From contig NZ_BMOS01000006.1 in the NCBI RefSeq assembly GCF_014647195.1, forward strand, positions 43,078 through 107,077: DNA of 64,000 nt. Direction: 5' to 3'. The position numbers and the translations under genes are program-made. Shown here in pieces: positions 42,613 through 51,753 of the stretch; position 1 is the stretch's first letter; every line of letters begins with the position of its first letter. Below the pieces are notes generated by a model. That model was not told where the DNA came from. It saw nothing but the letters and a program-made list of their open reading frames with translations, and searched no databases. Source of the DNA: Oceanobacillus indicireducens. GTDB lineage: Bacteria; Bacillota; Bacilli; Bacillales; Amphibacillaceae.

Positions 42613-43032
42613 CTAATTAGTCCACTTATAATAAACAAATCTCAAACTTTCTCCATTCATTTCAAACGTTTCATCACTCGTTGCTATATGCTTAAACCCA
42701 TTTTTCTCCAAAACTCTTTGCGAGGCGATATTGTCAGTAGTTGTCTTCGCTAAAATTTCTTTAATCTCCTGCTTATTAATCGTTGTTAATAACAAATTTA
42801 CCGATTTATTAGCGATACCTTTGCCAATATATGATTCCCCTACTCTATAACCGATATGACCTGTACCTTGACTTTTATCAACATTTACTAGGTTTATTCT
42901 TCCCAAAATAAGGCCATCTTCATTCTTTATTAAGTAAAAATAGGATAAACCTTTAGATTGTTCATCCAACAAGGCTTTATTCTTTTTCGTGAAATTCTCA
43001 AAGATGTAGTATTCATCCCCACCTAATGCCAT
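42613..43032 (-). CDS. GNAT acetyltransferase lacking the usual N-terminus
   Basis: 139 residues. Motif A is intact (HIGYRVGESYIGKGIANKSV), as is NIASQRVLEKNGFKH. RimJ/RimL homologues usually run 170-180 residues, and this frame begins near the FTKKNKALL helix, so about 35-40 N-terminal residues including the first strand are missing. Its ATG is three bases after the upstream GrpB stop with no good ribosome site. It is either a truncated relic or a shortened variant. Confidence 0.65.
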   Translation of the reverse strand: MALGGDEYYIFENFTKKNKALLDEQSKGLSYFYLIKNEDGLILGRINLVNVDKSQGTGHIGYRVGESYIGKGIANKSVNLLLTTINKQEIKEILAKTTTDNIASQRVLEKNGFKHIATSDETFEMNGESLRFVYYKWTN

Positions 43033-43035
43033 CTT

Positions 43036-43545
43036 CTAACTTTCCAAATACCAACGAAGAGCTTTTTGTTCCATCTCATTTACGAATTTCTTTTTTGCTG
43101 GACTATAACGACTTGTCGTATCGTAACGTTGAGCCAACTTTTCTTTGAAACGACTGTATTTAGCTACCTCTTGTGGATGAGCCCTCAAATAATCTCGAAA
43201 AATTAAATGTCTAGCAATTTCAGGGTTATCAAATTGATAGAAATGAATATGATGGGTTCTGTTATCCCCACCTTTACGAAATAACCTTCTTCCTTTAATT
43301 CCCCATTCCCCAGCAACGTCATATCCTAAAGAATTCATTTGCTCATTGAAAAAGTCAACCTTTTCTATGGATTTAACGATACACATCATGTCGATTACAG
43401 GCTTTGCCTTCATCCCCCGTACTGCTGTACTCCCAAAATGCTCACATTTTATTATCAAGTCGCCAAATACTGTTGTAAGAAACGCTGCCTCTGTCTGAAA
43501 CACGCAAGACCAATCTTCACTATAGTCAGTAAGTCGAACTTTCAC
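43036..43545 (-). CDS. GrpB family (UPF0157) protein
   Basis: About 169 residues of the GrpB family, which has a nucleotidyltransferase-like fold: IKCEHFGSTAVRGMKAKPVID (GSTAV-x-KPxID core), then HHIHFYQFDNPEIARHL and FRDYLRAHPQEV. The exact activity is unknown; a link to glutamate or CoA metabolism is sometimes suggested. The GTG at 43545 lies eight bases after GGTGGGA and gives MKVRLTDYSEDW, the family start; the GTG at 43560 is less likely. Confidence 0.82.
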   Translation of the reverse strand: MKVRLTDYSEDWSCVFQTEAAFLTTVFGDLIIKCEHFGSTAVRGMKAKPVIDMMCIVKSIEKVDFFNEQMNSLGYDVAGEWGIKGRRLFRKGGDNRTHHIHFYQFDNPEIARHLIFRDYLRAHPQEVAKYSRFKEKLAQRYDTTSRYSPAKKKFVNEMEQKALRWYLES

Positions 43546-43589
43546 GTTATTGTATCCCACCTTTTTATTTTCAGTTTATAAGGATGATC

Positions 43590-44051
43590 ATCATTTCTTG
43601 TTCAACTAAGAACTATACACTTTCAATTTGTAACTTAATTGTATCAAACTTCTTTATGAATTATCGGAATTTATCCCAAACGATCATTCTTCATTATAAA
43701 TTATCGAACTTAATTTCATTGCTGTCCGGCATCCATCTTATGATAACGCAGGGATGATAGGCCAAGGAATAGGGATCTAAAATGTATTGCTAGTTATACC
43801 AGCAATTAACTGATAATTCGAGCCCGTTTGTTAAATACATATATCCTCCAACTACAACTTACATTATTTAATAAAAATATACAGACCTCTTCTAACAAAC
43901 TTACTTCTTCCACCACCTATTAATAATAGTGATGTAGAAGTCGTTAAAAGCAAAGAATAAAAGGGGGGTTTGCTCTGGATGACTCGTCTATACCTATCTA
44001 ACATCTCCGAATACACTATTTAATGAGAATGAAAAAGAAGGAGGGATTTAT
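43590..44051. other. Gap without a recognisable gene
   Basis: About 460 bp that is A+T rich, with short repeats such as AATTATCG near 43660 and 43690. I see no coding frame, strong hairpin or family repeat apart from the ribosome site of the next gene. Confidence 0.5.
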
Positions 44052-44468
44052 ATGTATAGAAGAGAAAATGATAAGGAATCCAAATCAAAATCAACTTGTC
44101 AAAGACTTGCAAATATTATTGGCGGTGAGGTTATTCAAGCGCAACCTGTTTGTGTGGTAATGCGTCTTCGAGATGATATCAGAGCGACTATTTTAGGCCG
44201 CCGCACGCGTTCTCCACTAGCCCTACCTTTCATGTTATCCTTTGAAAATAATGGTTTAAATCTAGGTGAAACTGTAATCCTTCAAAAGGAAGTAAATCCT
44301 ATGATTCGAGCATTACAAAGAAGGGGGATTATCGTAACTGCATTTCATAACCACTGGTTGTTTGAAGAGCCGAGGTTAATGTATTTGCATTGGGAGAATG
44401 TCGGAATGAATCCATTCGAATTTGCGAAGAATAGCTTTGCAGCCGCAAAAGAAGCAGGACTTTTTTAA
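44052..44468 (+). CDS. DUF1259 domain protein
   Basis: 138 residues matching one DUF1259 (LppY/LpqO) unit: CQRLANIIGGEVIQAQPVCV, RRTRSPLALPFMLSFENN, VILQKEVNPMIRALQRRGII and VTAFHNHWLFEEPRLMYLHW. Actinobacterial members are lipoproteins with two units; this one has no signal peptide, like other Bacillus examples. Function is unknown. AGGAGGG precedes the ATG, and a terminator follows at 44476. Confidence 0.82.
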   Translation: MYRRENDKESKSKSTCQRLANIIGGEVIQAQPVCVVMRLRDDIRATILGRRTRSPLALPFMLSFENNGLNLGETVILQKEVNPMIRALQRRGIIVTAFHNHWLFEEPRLMYLHWENVGMNPFEFAKNSFAAAKEAGLF

Positions 44469-44475
44469 TAAGCGA

Positions 44476-44503
44476 GCCATTGTGTTATCACAATGGCTTT
44501 ATT
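44476..44503 (+). terminator. Terminator of the DUF1259 gene
   Basis: AGCCATTGTG-TTAT-CACAATGGCT followed by TTATTT. Confidence 0.8.
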
Positions 44504-44705
44504 TCTGTTCATTCATTCCTCTTTATTTAGATATTAATCTAACTTTAGCATTATATTGGTTTGTATCTGGAGCATCTGCATTTATTGTTAACAATTGTAC
44601 TTAATATTCTACCCTGTAGATAAATAAGAAACATGTTTTTTAAAGAACACTGATTCCCCTATTTATTAATCCTCCCCCAGCAGCCATCATTTCTAGAAAA
44701 CAATT

Positions 44706-45158
44706 TTATAAATCCATAGACAACCGAATCATATCTCGGCATTGAATACCATTTTCAATAATTTCCTCATCATAATGTCTAATGAAAAAATCTATATCTA
44801 CACCAATAATTCTAAATCCACATTTTTGATAAAGTGCAAGCTGCCCGATACTTGAATTTCCAGTACCTACTTCCATTGTTTTGTAACCTTTTTCTTTGGC
44901 AGTTCGAATAGCATCCATTACCAATGTTTTCCCAAAACCCTTACCATGAAATTCTTCTGCAACCGCAACATTCACCAATTCCACAGTTTCCGGTCTGGTC
45001 GGAAGTATTACATATACTCCAATAACGCGATTATCACTTTCTCCAATGAAACATTCTCCTTTTTCCAAATACGCTTCCACTATTTCTCGAGAGGGATCCG
45101 CTAGCAATAACAAATCAATAGGTGGGTTTTCGTCTTTATTTAACAACCTGATATTCAT
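44706..45158 (-). CDS. GNAT N-acetyltransferase, YvbK-like
   Basis: About 150 residues. Motif A is EEFHGKGFGKTLVMDAIRTA, followed by EVGTGNSSIGQLALYQKCGF, a pattern seen in B. subtilis YvbK. The ATG at 45158 has AAAAGGAG upstream; the longer frame to 45245 has none. Substrate unknown. It lies just after the serine-hydrolase gene on the same strand. Confidence 0.85.
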   Translation of the reverse strand: MNIRLLNKDENPPIDLLLLADPSREIVEAYLEKGECFIGESDNRVIGVYVILPTRPETVELVNVAVAEEFHGKGFGKTLVMDAIRTAKEKGYKTMEVGTGNSSIGQLALYQKCGFRIIGVDIDFFIRHYDEEIIENGIQCRDMIRLSMDL

Positions 45159-45248
45159 CTTAAATCTCCTTTTGCAAAACTTCAAAATGCGAAATCCTAT
45201 ATCATTTGCTATTCCTTTTAAATCTATAAATATATTTTCCAACATAAA

Positions 45249-46319
45249 TTAACGAAGCGATTCTTTTACTTTTTCCCTAAAATCAGCATCTAGCGCCGTA
45301 CTGATAACAAAATCATTGAATATATTTCTTATCCAGTAGAGCTCACCACCCGTATCGTCCTTTATAAAAAGAGATACAGCGATAGTATTACCATAAAATT
45401 TTCTGTATAAAGCAGATGTTAAAACAAACATGGTCGCTCCGCCTTTGTACCAAAAGTAGGCATCCTCTTCACTTTTGATGTTCTTACCAATCACTATTTC
45501 ACTAAATAAATCTTTTTCCTTTTCGCTAAGTAGATTTCCTCCTAATTCGTACATAAAATCAGCATATTCTCTTGTGGTTGAGGAAGGCATCTTTTTAGTT
45601 ATTGCGAGTTGTGTCTTATGGTCCAACATTTTCAACATGTTTTCTTTAAGATCGTTGCACCCATCTGTCGTCATTTTTTCAAATAATTCTTTCGACAACT
45701 CCTGGTATTTATGTATTGCCATTGATTCTAATTGTTGCCTAGCTATCTTTTTCTTATCTGACAAATAACGCGGCATTAAAATTGGTGGAGTTAAATAGGT
45801 TATTTGATCATGGCTGTCCAGTTGGAGAGCATCTAAACTATTGTTAATTGTATCTATTCCTATTTTGTTTATGAGGAAATCTGTGCATGCGTTAGAACTA
45901 AACTGCATCATTCCCTTTGCTACTTCCATTAGAGAAACATCGGCGGGATTATTTATAGACTTTTTCCACCTGGGATGAGCATCTCCATCCGTATTTGGGA
46001 GATAGAATTTATCAAGCTCATCTAATTCCACTTTATCATTAATTGAAAATCTCTTATTTGTTACAGCCTTTACAAAATTAAACGCTATTAGTACTTTTAA
46101 CGTACTAGCTAACGGAAATTTCTGATTAGAATTTATAGTTAATGTGTCTATACCATCTTCCTTAATCGTAATAGACAGCCTATCTTTATGCTTCTTAAAG
46201 TAATTTAATAAATCATGCTTGTCTTTCCTTAAATTGCGTTTATTAATTGCTATTCCAGATATGATAAAAAGAATGAATAAAATTAGCAATACCACTAAAA
46301 CAATAATAAAAGTTTTCAT
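45249..46319 (-). CDS. Class A beta-lactamase-fold serine hydrolase, membrane-anchored
   Basis: 356 residues: an N-terminal helix (residues 3-24, no lipobox), then a penicillin-recognising fold with catalytic S72-x-x-K75 in PLASTLKVL, second motif SSN in MQFSSNACTD, and YKGG in place of KTG. The spacing agrees with class A beta-lactamase-like proteins, but without Glu166-type evidence it may not be a true beta-lactamase. The ATG at 46319 follows AAAGG; the TTG three codons upstream is less likely. Role in wall metabolism or drug resistance is unknown. Confidence 0.78.
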   Translation of the reverse strand: MKTFIIVLVVLLILFILFIISGIAINKRNLRKDKHDLLNYFKKHKDRLSITIKEDGIDTLTINSNQKFPLASTLKVLIAFNFVKAVTNKRFSINDKVELDELDKFYLPNTDGDAHPRWKKSINNPADVSLMEVAKGMMQFSSNACTDFLINKIGIDTINNSLDALQLDSHDQITYLTPPILMPRYLSDKKKIARQQLESMAIHKYQELSKELFEKMTTDGCNDLKENMLKMLDHKTQLAITKKMPSSTTREYADFMYELGGNLLSEKEKDLFSEIVIGKNIKSEEDAYFWYKGGATMFVLTSALYRKFYGNTIAVSLFIKDDTGGELYWIRNIFNDFVISTALDADFREKVKESLR

Positions 46320-46480
46320 TTTCACCAACCTTTGAGCTACTTACTTACCCTTTTTTCCTGCCCCTGCCAAAAATGCAGGTAAGAAACTTTTCAGCTTCAC
46401 CACTTATTCCCCCATTAAATGAATCATTACCACCTATTTCCAATAGTACTTTCCATTTTTCCCCTCTAATCGCCTGTATC

Positions 46481-47206
46481 TCACTTATCTAGATCACCCT
46501 TTTTTGAAATAGCTTTTACAATAAGAAAATGTGGATGAGTCATGAGATAATGATAAGCCTCTTCCTTCACTTTCTTCATCAATTCATCCGGCTTCGGTTC
46601 AATCAACTTTTCTAGATTGAAGTATTCAGTCGTTTCATTCACGATATCTTGCATAGACCGCCGATAAAAGATCACATCAATTGTAATATTTGGTTTATAC
46701 CAGGTTTCTGATAGAAGTTGCTTTTTAAAGTAATCATCGCATTCGTACCGGGTAAAATCCATAAATGGATGATGAACAGAAAATAGCAAAGTTCCACCAC
46801 TTTTTAAAATGCGATTGAATTCCTGGAAGGTGTTCGTCCACTCTTTTATGTAATGAAGCGTCAGTGAGCTTACGATAACATCAAAAGAATTATCATTAAA
46901 CGGAAGAGGTTCTTCAAGATCATGACAGAGGAATGTTGCTTTATCCCCTATTCGATGCTGTGCTGCTTTTATCATGTTGGGGCTCAGGTCTATACCGGTA
47001 ACTTCCGCTCCACCAGCCAAAAGTTGCGAAGAGTACCAGCCAGCTGAACAACCGGCATCCAGTACCTTTTTTCCTTTTAATTGGCAGGGCAATGCAGCCA
47101 TCATGGCAGGGCGTTCATAATATACATTGTAAGGACTACCCCAGTCCGTATCGTGCTGATAAGCGTCGGCTAGTTTATTATAAATTTCTCTTATTGGATT
47201 ACTCAT
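46481..47206 (-). CDS. SAM-dependent class I methyltransferase
   Basis: 241 residues. SAM-binding motif I VLDAGCSAGWYSSQLL (about 48-63), motif II VTGIDLSPNMI, FLCHDLEEPLPF and FDVIVSSLTLHYI, typical of the UbiE/Methyltransf_11 group. The substrate is unknown. Ribosome site GGGGGGAAA lies upstream. It overlaps the nucleotidyltransferase gene by 8 bp, so the two are co-expressed. Confidence 0.88.
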   Translation of the reverse strand: MSNPIREIYNKLADAYQHDTDWGSPYNVYYERPAMMAALPCQLKGKKVLDAGCSAGWYSSQLLAGGAEVTGIDLSPNMIKAAQHRIGDKATFLCHDLEEPLPFNDNSFDVIVSSLTLHYIKEWTNTFQEFNRILKSGGTLLFSVHHPFMDFTRYECDDYFKKQLLSETWYKPNITIDVIFYRRSMQDIVNETTEYFNLEKLIEPKPDELMKKVKEEAYHYLMTHPHFLIVKAISKKGDLDK

Positions 47207-47783
47207 TTAATTTCCCCCCTTCAGCAGGATAAATTTTTAATTTCTGCCAGGTTACCTGCCAATTCTTTTTCATAACACGTTCTTCATAGATTTTTACCCG
47301 TTGCTTATCATTTTTAAAATGGGGTGTAGGTTTTACCTCTAAATGAACAACATCTGTAATATCCCATGGGGCAGTTAATACTAGATTACCATTCCCGTCT
47401 AATTTCACCCCAAGAGCTGTTGCTGTTTCTGGAAACTTAGAAATAGCATCAACAGATGATGTATATGGCGGCATTTTACTATGTATATGCATTCTTGCTT
47501 GATTCTTCACAGACCAGGGTATATTTGGCATAAGACGTCTAAGCTTTTCCTCATATATCTTCTCTTCCATTTCCGTACTATTTAAAGGATCGAAATAAAT
47601 TACATCAATATCTGATAAGGGTGTTCGATCATCAAAATGATGTAAGGTATCCCATATTTTTGAACGAATAAAGCCAGCACAAATCCACCAATCCGGAAGA
47701 TTCAGTGAACTTGTTAAACGTAATAACTCCATCATCCATTGATCTTCCCTTATCAAGGATATAATATCTTTTTTATCTTTCAT
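47199..47783 (-). CDS. Nucleotidyltransferase-fold protein (DUF925/NTP_transf_6)
   Basis: 194 residues. Motif LSDIDVIYFDP (about 78-88) supplies the paired acidic residues of the nucleotidyltransferase fold, with WWICAGFIRSKIWDTLH and a VDAISKFPETATALGVKL segment typical of the DUF925 family. Activity is not established for the family. AGGGGAG precedes the ATG. It is coupled to the methyltransferase gene downstream. Confidence 0.82.
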   Translation of the reverse strand: MKDKKDIISLIREDQWMMELLRLTSSLNLPDWWICAGFIRSKIWDTLHHFDDRTPLSDIDVIYFDPLNSTEMEEKIYEEKLRRLMPNIPWSVKNQARMHIHSKMPPYTSSVDAISKFPETATALGVKLDGNGNLVLTAPWDITDVVHLEVKPTPHFKNDKQRVKIYEERVMKKNWQVTWQKLKIYPAEGGKLNE

Positions 47784-47879
47784 GATAAAACTCCCCTATA
47801 TGTTCTTTTCGTTAAAACAAACCTCAAGAATCTCTAAAATGAACAACTTTAATTTATGCTGCCAAATAATTGAAATGAA

Positions 47880-48386
47880 TTATAATTCCTTCCCCATTAT
47901 CACATAAGCTTGTTTCGAGTTACCTGGAAAAAAAGGTTCTTTAATATCCTTCCAGCCCAATGACTTATATAATGTGCGAGCAGGATGATTATCAACTTGT
48001 GTTGTTAAAATAGCTGTCTTATTTTCAACTGCTTCGACTAGTTTTGTAGCTAACAATCTTGCAAACCCCCGGTTTCTATAAGATGGATGAATTGCTAATT
48101 CAACAAATTCAAAACAATCTTTTAGCCACCGTTGATATTCCAGAGCATTTAATTCCTCAGCCAGCAAATTATGATAGAATTGTGTAGGCAATGAGGTGTA
48201 TCCATACGAAAAACCTATCATACTTCCTTCATTTGACAAAATAGCAAGTCCTCTAAAACCGCTATAGGAGCTATGTTTTTGAATCCGTTCTTCTATGGAA
48301 TGGTCATTATCTTTCCAAATCTCTTCGTAAAGTGTTGCTGCCTGCTGAAATTGTTCGTCATTGGTTAATCCCATTATTTTTACCAT
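47880..48386 (-). CDS. GNAT N-acetyltransferase
   Basis: About 168 residues. Motif A HPSYRNRGFARLLATKLVEA and motif B NHPARTLYKSLGWKDI are clear, with GFSYGYTSLP before them. The ATG at 48386 has GGGGGGAA upstream and gives MVKIMGLTNDEQF; the longer frame to 48416 is less likely. Substrate unknown. Confidence 0.85.
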   Translation of the reverse strand: MVKIMGLTNDEQFQQAATLYEEIWKDNDHSIEERIQKHSSYSGFRGLAILSNEGSMIGFSYGYTSLPTQFYHNLLAEELNALEYQRWLKDCFEFVELAIHPSYRNRGFARLLATKLVEAVENKTAILTTQVDNHPARTLYKSLGWKDIKEPFFPGNSKQAYVIMGKEL

Positions 48387-48542
48387 CCGAATTCCCCCCG
48401 AAGTATATTCGAGCAATATACCGCATTAATTATGATTTAATATTAACATAATTCTTCCAACATAATTGCACAAAAAAAGACAATCAACAAATGATTGCTT
48501 CCGATCCTTCACGCATATTCTCTTTCTTAAACAAAACACAAT

Positions 48543-49469
48543 TCACTCCGGCAACATTACCTTATTAAATTGCTCCACAAACGCTGCATAATCAAGACTC
48601 ACTGCAATCCTTGTCTTTCCTCTTTTACTCGTCGGCCGGTAATCAATATACGACATCCCCTTTACTTCATCGCAGCGAGCGACATGCACATCGTAATATA
48701 TGTAATCACAGAGGGAGGGATGATTAATAATCATGACGGTGAGCAGATCGTGCACTGGTGCACCTTGAATACCTGGCATCAACTTTTGATAAAAATCATA
48801 GTAATATTCAAAAACAGGGACAATCAGCGCAGCATAATATTGTTTCTCATTCTTAGATACAGCTTGAACCATTTCTTCTGTAATAACGGCAAATTGTGTT
48901 GCATTTAAAGGCGTGATTGTTAAATTGTGTGCAGACTTGACGACAAAATCAGAAGAATTCGGATCGCCATAGAAGTTAGCTTCAGCGAGCGCTGTGGCGT
49001 TCCCCGGCATAAAAAATGCCCCGCCCATTACATAATAGGAATGAACCAATTTTGCATGTTCCGGGAATAAAATAAATATTGTAGCGAGCGCTGTTGATCG
49101 CCCTGTATCAACAAGAATAAGTTCATTTTTATATTTTTCTATGATAAACCTGATTGTATCAAATGGGTACGTTTGATATTGCAACGGATGTGGCGGCTGG
49201 ATTGGACCAATTCCTTTTCCATGAATTTCGGGATAAAATGCTAAATAATCATCCTCCATCGGTTGGGAAACTCCAGGAATAATCGGGATATCCGTTCTCC
49301 CAGCAAGTTGCATTAGATAGGCTGCATTAGCCGTTGCTTGCTCTTTCGGTACATTCCCGTAACTTGTTACAATACCGACAATTTCAATCTCGGGATCCAT
49401 CATCATATACATAATTGCAAACGAATCATCTATTCCAGGATCACAAAATAGCAGAATTTTTTTCGCGAT
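48543..49469 (-). CDS. Nucleoside hydrolase with apparent ATC start codon
   Basis: About 308 residues if translation begins at ATC 49469: IAKKILLFCDPGIDDSFAIM holds the essential DPGIDD calcium/ribose motif, followed by EIVGIVTSYGNV, and a late APVHDLLTVMI with the last Asp ligand. It hydrolyses nucleosides to base and ribose. The first in-frame ATG (49412) lies after the DPGIDD motif and would give an inactive protein. A run of eight G lies six bases before ATC; no ATG, GTG or TTG exists in frame there. It either uses AUC or AUU, or is inactivated at its start. Confidence 0.8.
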   Translation of the reverse strand: MAKKILLFCDPGIDDSFAIMYMMMDPEIEIVGIVTSYGNVPKEQATANAAYLMQLAGRTDIPIIPGVSQPMEDDYLAFYPEIHGKGIGPIQPPHPLQYQTYPFDTIRFIIEKYKNELILVDTGRSTALATIFILFPEHAKLVHSYYVMGGAFFMPGNATALAEANFYGDPNSSDFVVKSAHNLTITPLNATQFAVITEEMVQAVSKNEKQYYAALIVPVFEYYYDFYQKLMPGIQGAPVHDLLTVMIINHPSLCDYIYYDVHVARCDEVKGMSYIDYRPTSKRGKTRIAVSLDYAAFVEQFNKVMLPE

Positions 49470-49621
49470 AAAAATCCCCCCCTCTATATATGTATATCCC
49501 GGAATTTACAAATCATGTTAGGAACAGTATGAAAATTGTAACCATCCCTATCGTTGTAAAAATCGACTACATCATTCATTACAAGTTTTTGTATCCACTA
49601 ATTGAAAAGAACATTTTTTTA

Positions 49622-49816
49622 CTATTTATTTTTTAATTCCCGGCGAATAAATAATAAAGAAAGGAATAAGTAAAGCGATAAAATAAATGTAGCACCAACT
49701 ACGGTCCAATTAATTTCCCCATTTCGGAGTATACTCACAATCATAATTCCTGTCAGAACACCTGCAACCAACAATAAATAAGACTTCCATACATGAACCA
49801 CTTTATCCCCTACCAA
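49622..49816 (-). CDS. Small two-helix membrane protein
   Basis: Up to 64 residues with two hydrophobic helices (SYLLLVAGVLTGIMIVSIL and the WTVVGATFILSLYLFLSLLF segment) and a basic tail. The start is unclear: TTG 49816 is weak, while GTG 49801 follows TAGGGGAT. No family is recognised. Probably a real small membrane protein, but of low certainty. Confidence 0.45.
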   Translation of the reverse strand: MVGDKVVHVWKSYLLLVAGVLTGIMIVSILRNGEINWTVVGATFILSLYLFLSLLFIRRELKNK

Positions 49817-49931
49817 TCCATTCTACTTCAATGCATTTGATTTACGACGTTTCCTCATTATCTTGTTCACGGTATAATTCTTCACCCTCATTTTTCTAAT
49901 TAGTTCTTCTAGTGAATCTCTCCACTATTCA

Positions 49932-50225
49932 TTAATAATCATGTGAAGAAAACCACTCCATCAATTTTTTGTATGGATAATAATTTGTTCCGTTTAATTC
50001 AATCTTAGGGGCATTGGGATACTTTCTCAATAATTCTTCAATCTCATTTTTGTCTAGATTGGAGTAATATTCCAACTCACTTTCTTTGATAAAGAAATGA
50101 TAATGATGGCCTTTCTCGGGATGCCCCATATTTTGTAGGCCTTTCCCAATAAAATATCCCATAAGACTTAACCCGACAGCTAACAAAACTAACCCGATTC
50201 CTAGACCAGATATTTCTATTTCCAT
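49932..50225 (-). CDS. Small membrane-anchored protein, unknown
   Basis: 97 residues: one N-terminal helix with glycine-rich GLGIGLVLLAVGLSLMGYFI, a His-containing stretch (GHPEKGHHYHFF), then a small soluble domain (KIELNGTNYYPYKKLMEWFS) that resembles a winged-helix-like or DNA-binding fold only loosely. A good GGAGGG lies upstream. It ends the PadR/DUF2812 group on the same strand. No function can be given. Confidence 0.6.
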   Translation of the reverse strand: MEIEISGLGIGLVLLAVGLSLMGYFIGKGLQNMGHPEKGHHYHFFIKESELEYYSNLDKNEIEELLRKYPNAPKIELNGTNYYPYKKLMEWFSSHDY

Positions 50226-50247
50226 TTGATTCCCTCCATTTTTTCAT

Positions 50248-50721
50248 TCAAATGTTAGTGTATTCATGTTTTCTTCTAATTTTATGGTAAAGGGTCATAA
50301 CGATCCAAACTACTGTTGGAAATACGATCCCTCCGATCACCATTGATGTTAGAATTTTAACTGTAGTGCCCGTCCCTCTGACAAATAGTAAAATAATGAT
50401 CGTTATCGTTGTATCCGGATCCGTATATATCGGTTTTGTACCAGGACGAGCCCGGAATAAATGAATATCTGCTGAAGAAGAAACATGCGACCAGCCAGAG
50501 TTAAAAAAGAAATCAAAGTATTCATCTTGTTCGTCAGCATGTAATGAGCGATAGTCTATTGTGTAAATGTAATCTTTGTTTTCTCCTTTTTCGAGCGTAT
50601 AGCCCATAAAGCTAAAATCACTGACATGCCAGCCTTTTAGAGAATATCGACGTAATTTATCCATATCTTCATACTCAGAGAAAGCTAGTCCACCTGATGT
50701 AATATATTTTGTTTTACTCAT
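50248..50721 (-). CDS. DUF2812 membrane protein
   Basis: 157 residues: an N-terminal soluble DUF2812 domain (EYEDMDKLRRYSLKGWHVSD, YDFFFNSGWSHVSS-like repeat) and a C-terminal pair of membrane helices (about 105-145). DUF2812 proteins are regularly encoded after PadR regulators in Firmicutes. It follows PadR by 3 bp. Role unknown; perhaps a membrane-stress effector. Confidence 0.82.
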   Translation of the reverse strand: MSKTKYITSGGLAFSEYEDMDKLRRYSLKGWHVSDFSFMGYTLEKGENKDYIYTIDYRSLHADEQDEYFDFFFNSGWSHVSSSADIHLFRARPGTKPIYTDPDTTITIIILLFVRGTGTTVKILTSMVIGGIVFPTVVWIVMTLYHKIRRKHEYTNI

Positions 50722-50724
50722 TTT

Positions 50725-51036
50725 TCACTCTCCCTTTAATCCACTTTCTGCTAATTCAATCATTTGTTTTCTCACTTGCAAATCTTCTTCCAGTACCTTT
50801 CTGCCATATTCGGTAAGCTCGTATGTTTTGCGCCTTGAATCTTCTCCGTCATACAAATAAATCCACTCTTGTTTTAATAACCTTTTAATAATCGTATACA
50901 TGGATGCTGGACCTATTGTAATTACCCCATTTGTAGTTTCTTCAATTAAATTCATAATAGCGTAACCGTGTCTCGGTTTCGTTAAAGCAGCCATAATATA
51001 AAACATCGTATCTGTTAATTGCTCTGTTTTTTTCAA
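50725..51036 (-). CDS. PadR-family transcriptional regulator
   Basis: 103 residues with the PadR winged helix: TDTMFYIMAALTKPRHGYAI, GPASMYTIIKRLLKQEWIYL, and DSRRKTYELTEYGRKVLEED. TTG start with AGGAG upstream. It probably represses itself and the DUF2812 gene from the two palindromes at 51060-51116. Confidence 0.9.
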   Translation of the reverse strand: MKKTEQLTDTMFYIMAALTKPRHGYAIMNLIEETTNGVITIGPASMYTIIKRLLKQEWIYLYDGEDSRRKTYELTEYGRKVLEEDLQVRKQMIELAESGLKGE

Positions 51037-51059
51037 GCAATCATCTCCTATATCTATTC

Positions 51060-51116
51060 ATGATATATCATAAAGCGATACTTGCATCAGACTTCAATAT
51101 ATCATAATGTGATATA
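51060..51116 (-). promoter_or_regulatory. Twin PadR operator palindromes
   Basis: ATGATATATCAT (51060-51071) and TATATCA-taatg-TGATATA (51098-51116) are two palindromes sharing the TGATATA core, centred about 41 bp (four helical turns) apart before the padR start. They are likely PadR binding sites. Confidence 0.6.
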
Positions 51117-51135
51117 TATGTCTATAGGAAAAATG

Positions 51136-51174
51136 GAAAAATTAAAGAGACAATCTTCTTGAGCGATTGTCTCT
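51136..51174 (-). terminator. Terminator downstream of the aldo/keto reductase remnant
   Basis: AAAGAGACAATC pairs with GATTGTCTCTTT; leftward it is followed by AATTTTTCC. Confidence 0.75.
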
Positions 51175-51309
51175 TTGATATGTTAATTCTTTTTGACATG
51201 ATTCCTATTGTAATATTGGACTGGCAAGCCTAATCACAACTCTTTCTCAAGAATTATTTTCGCTTCCCCTACTTTATCCGTATAAGTGCCAATCACATCA
51301 AACCCACTT

Positions 51310-51753
51310 TTAATCCTTCAATTCTTGCAACGCCCCGACTGCCTCAGCCTTTGGCGTATCCTCGTCTGGATAATGAATATACATTAAATCAATATAATCT
51401 GTTTTTAATCGTTTCAAGCTCTTTTCAACTTCTTGCTTTAAAAAGTCGGGATTGTTATTATTTATCATTCCATCTTCAGTAAAAACTGGTGAAATCTTCG
51501 TTGCCAGTACGAGTTCAGAACGTTTTCCCGTTTCCTTCACTACCTCACCAATTAATTCTTCTGAACGGCCTTTCCCGTATAGATAAGCCGTGTCGATAAA
51601 GTCAATACCATGATCAATTGCATAACGGACTGCATCTTTCCCTGCTTCTTCATCTAAGTTCGGAAAAAGATTATGACCACCAATTTTGTTTGTCCCCATA
51701 CCAACCGGATTTACAACTAGATCTGTTCTGCCAATTTGTACTTTGTTTGTCAT
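51310..51753 (-). pseudogene. Truncated aldo/keto reductase
   Basis: Only about 147 residues against about 310 in the family. The N-terminal half of the barrel is intact, with the catalytic residues in DFIDTAYLYGKGRSEELIG (Asp, Tyr), VLATKI (Lys) and YIDLMYIHYPD (His). The frame stops after GALQELKD, where homologues continue EGKIRAIGVSNF, so the NADPH-binding half is absent. An unrelated open tail ending EAKIILEKEL-stop follows to 51234, suggesting a deletion that joined two genes. Good start at 51753 with AGAAGGAG. Confidence 0.8.
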
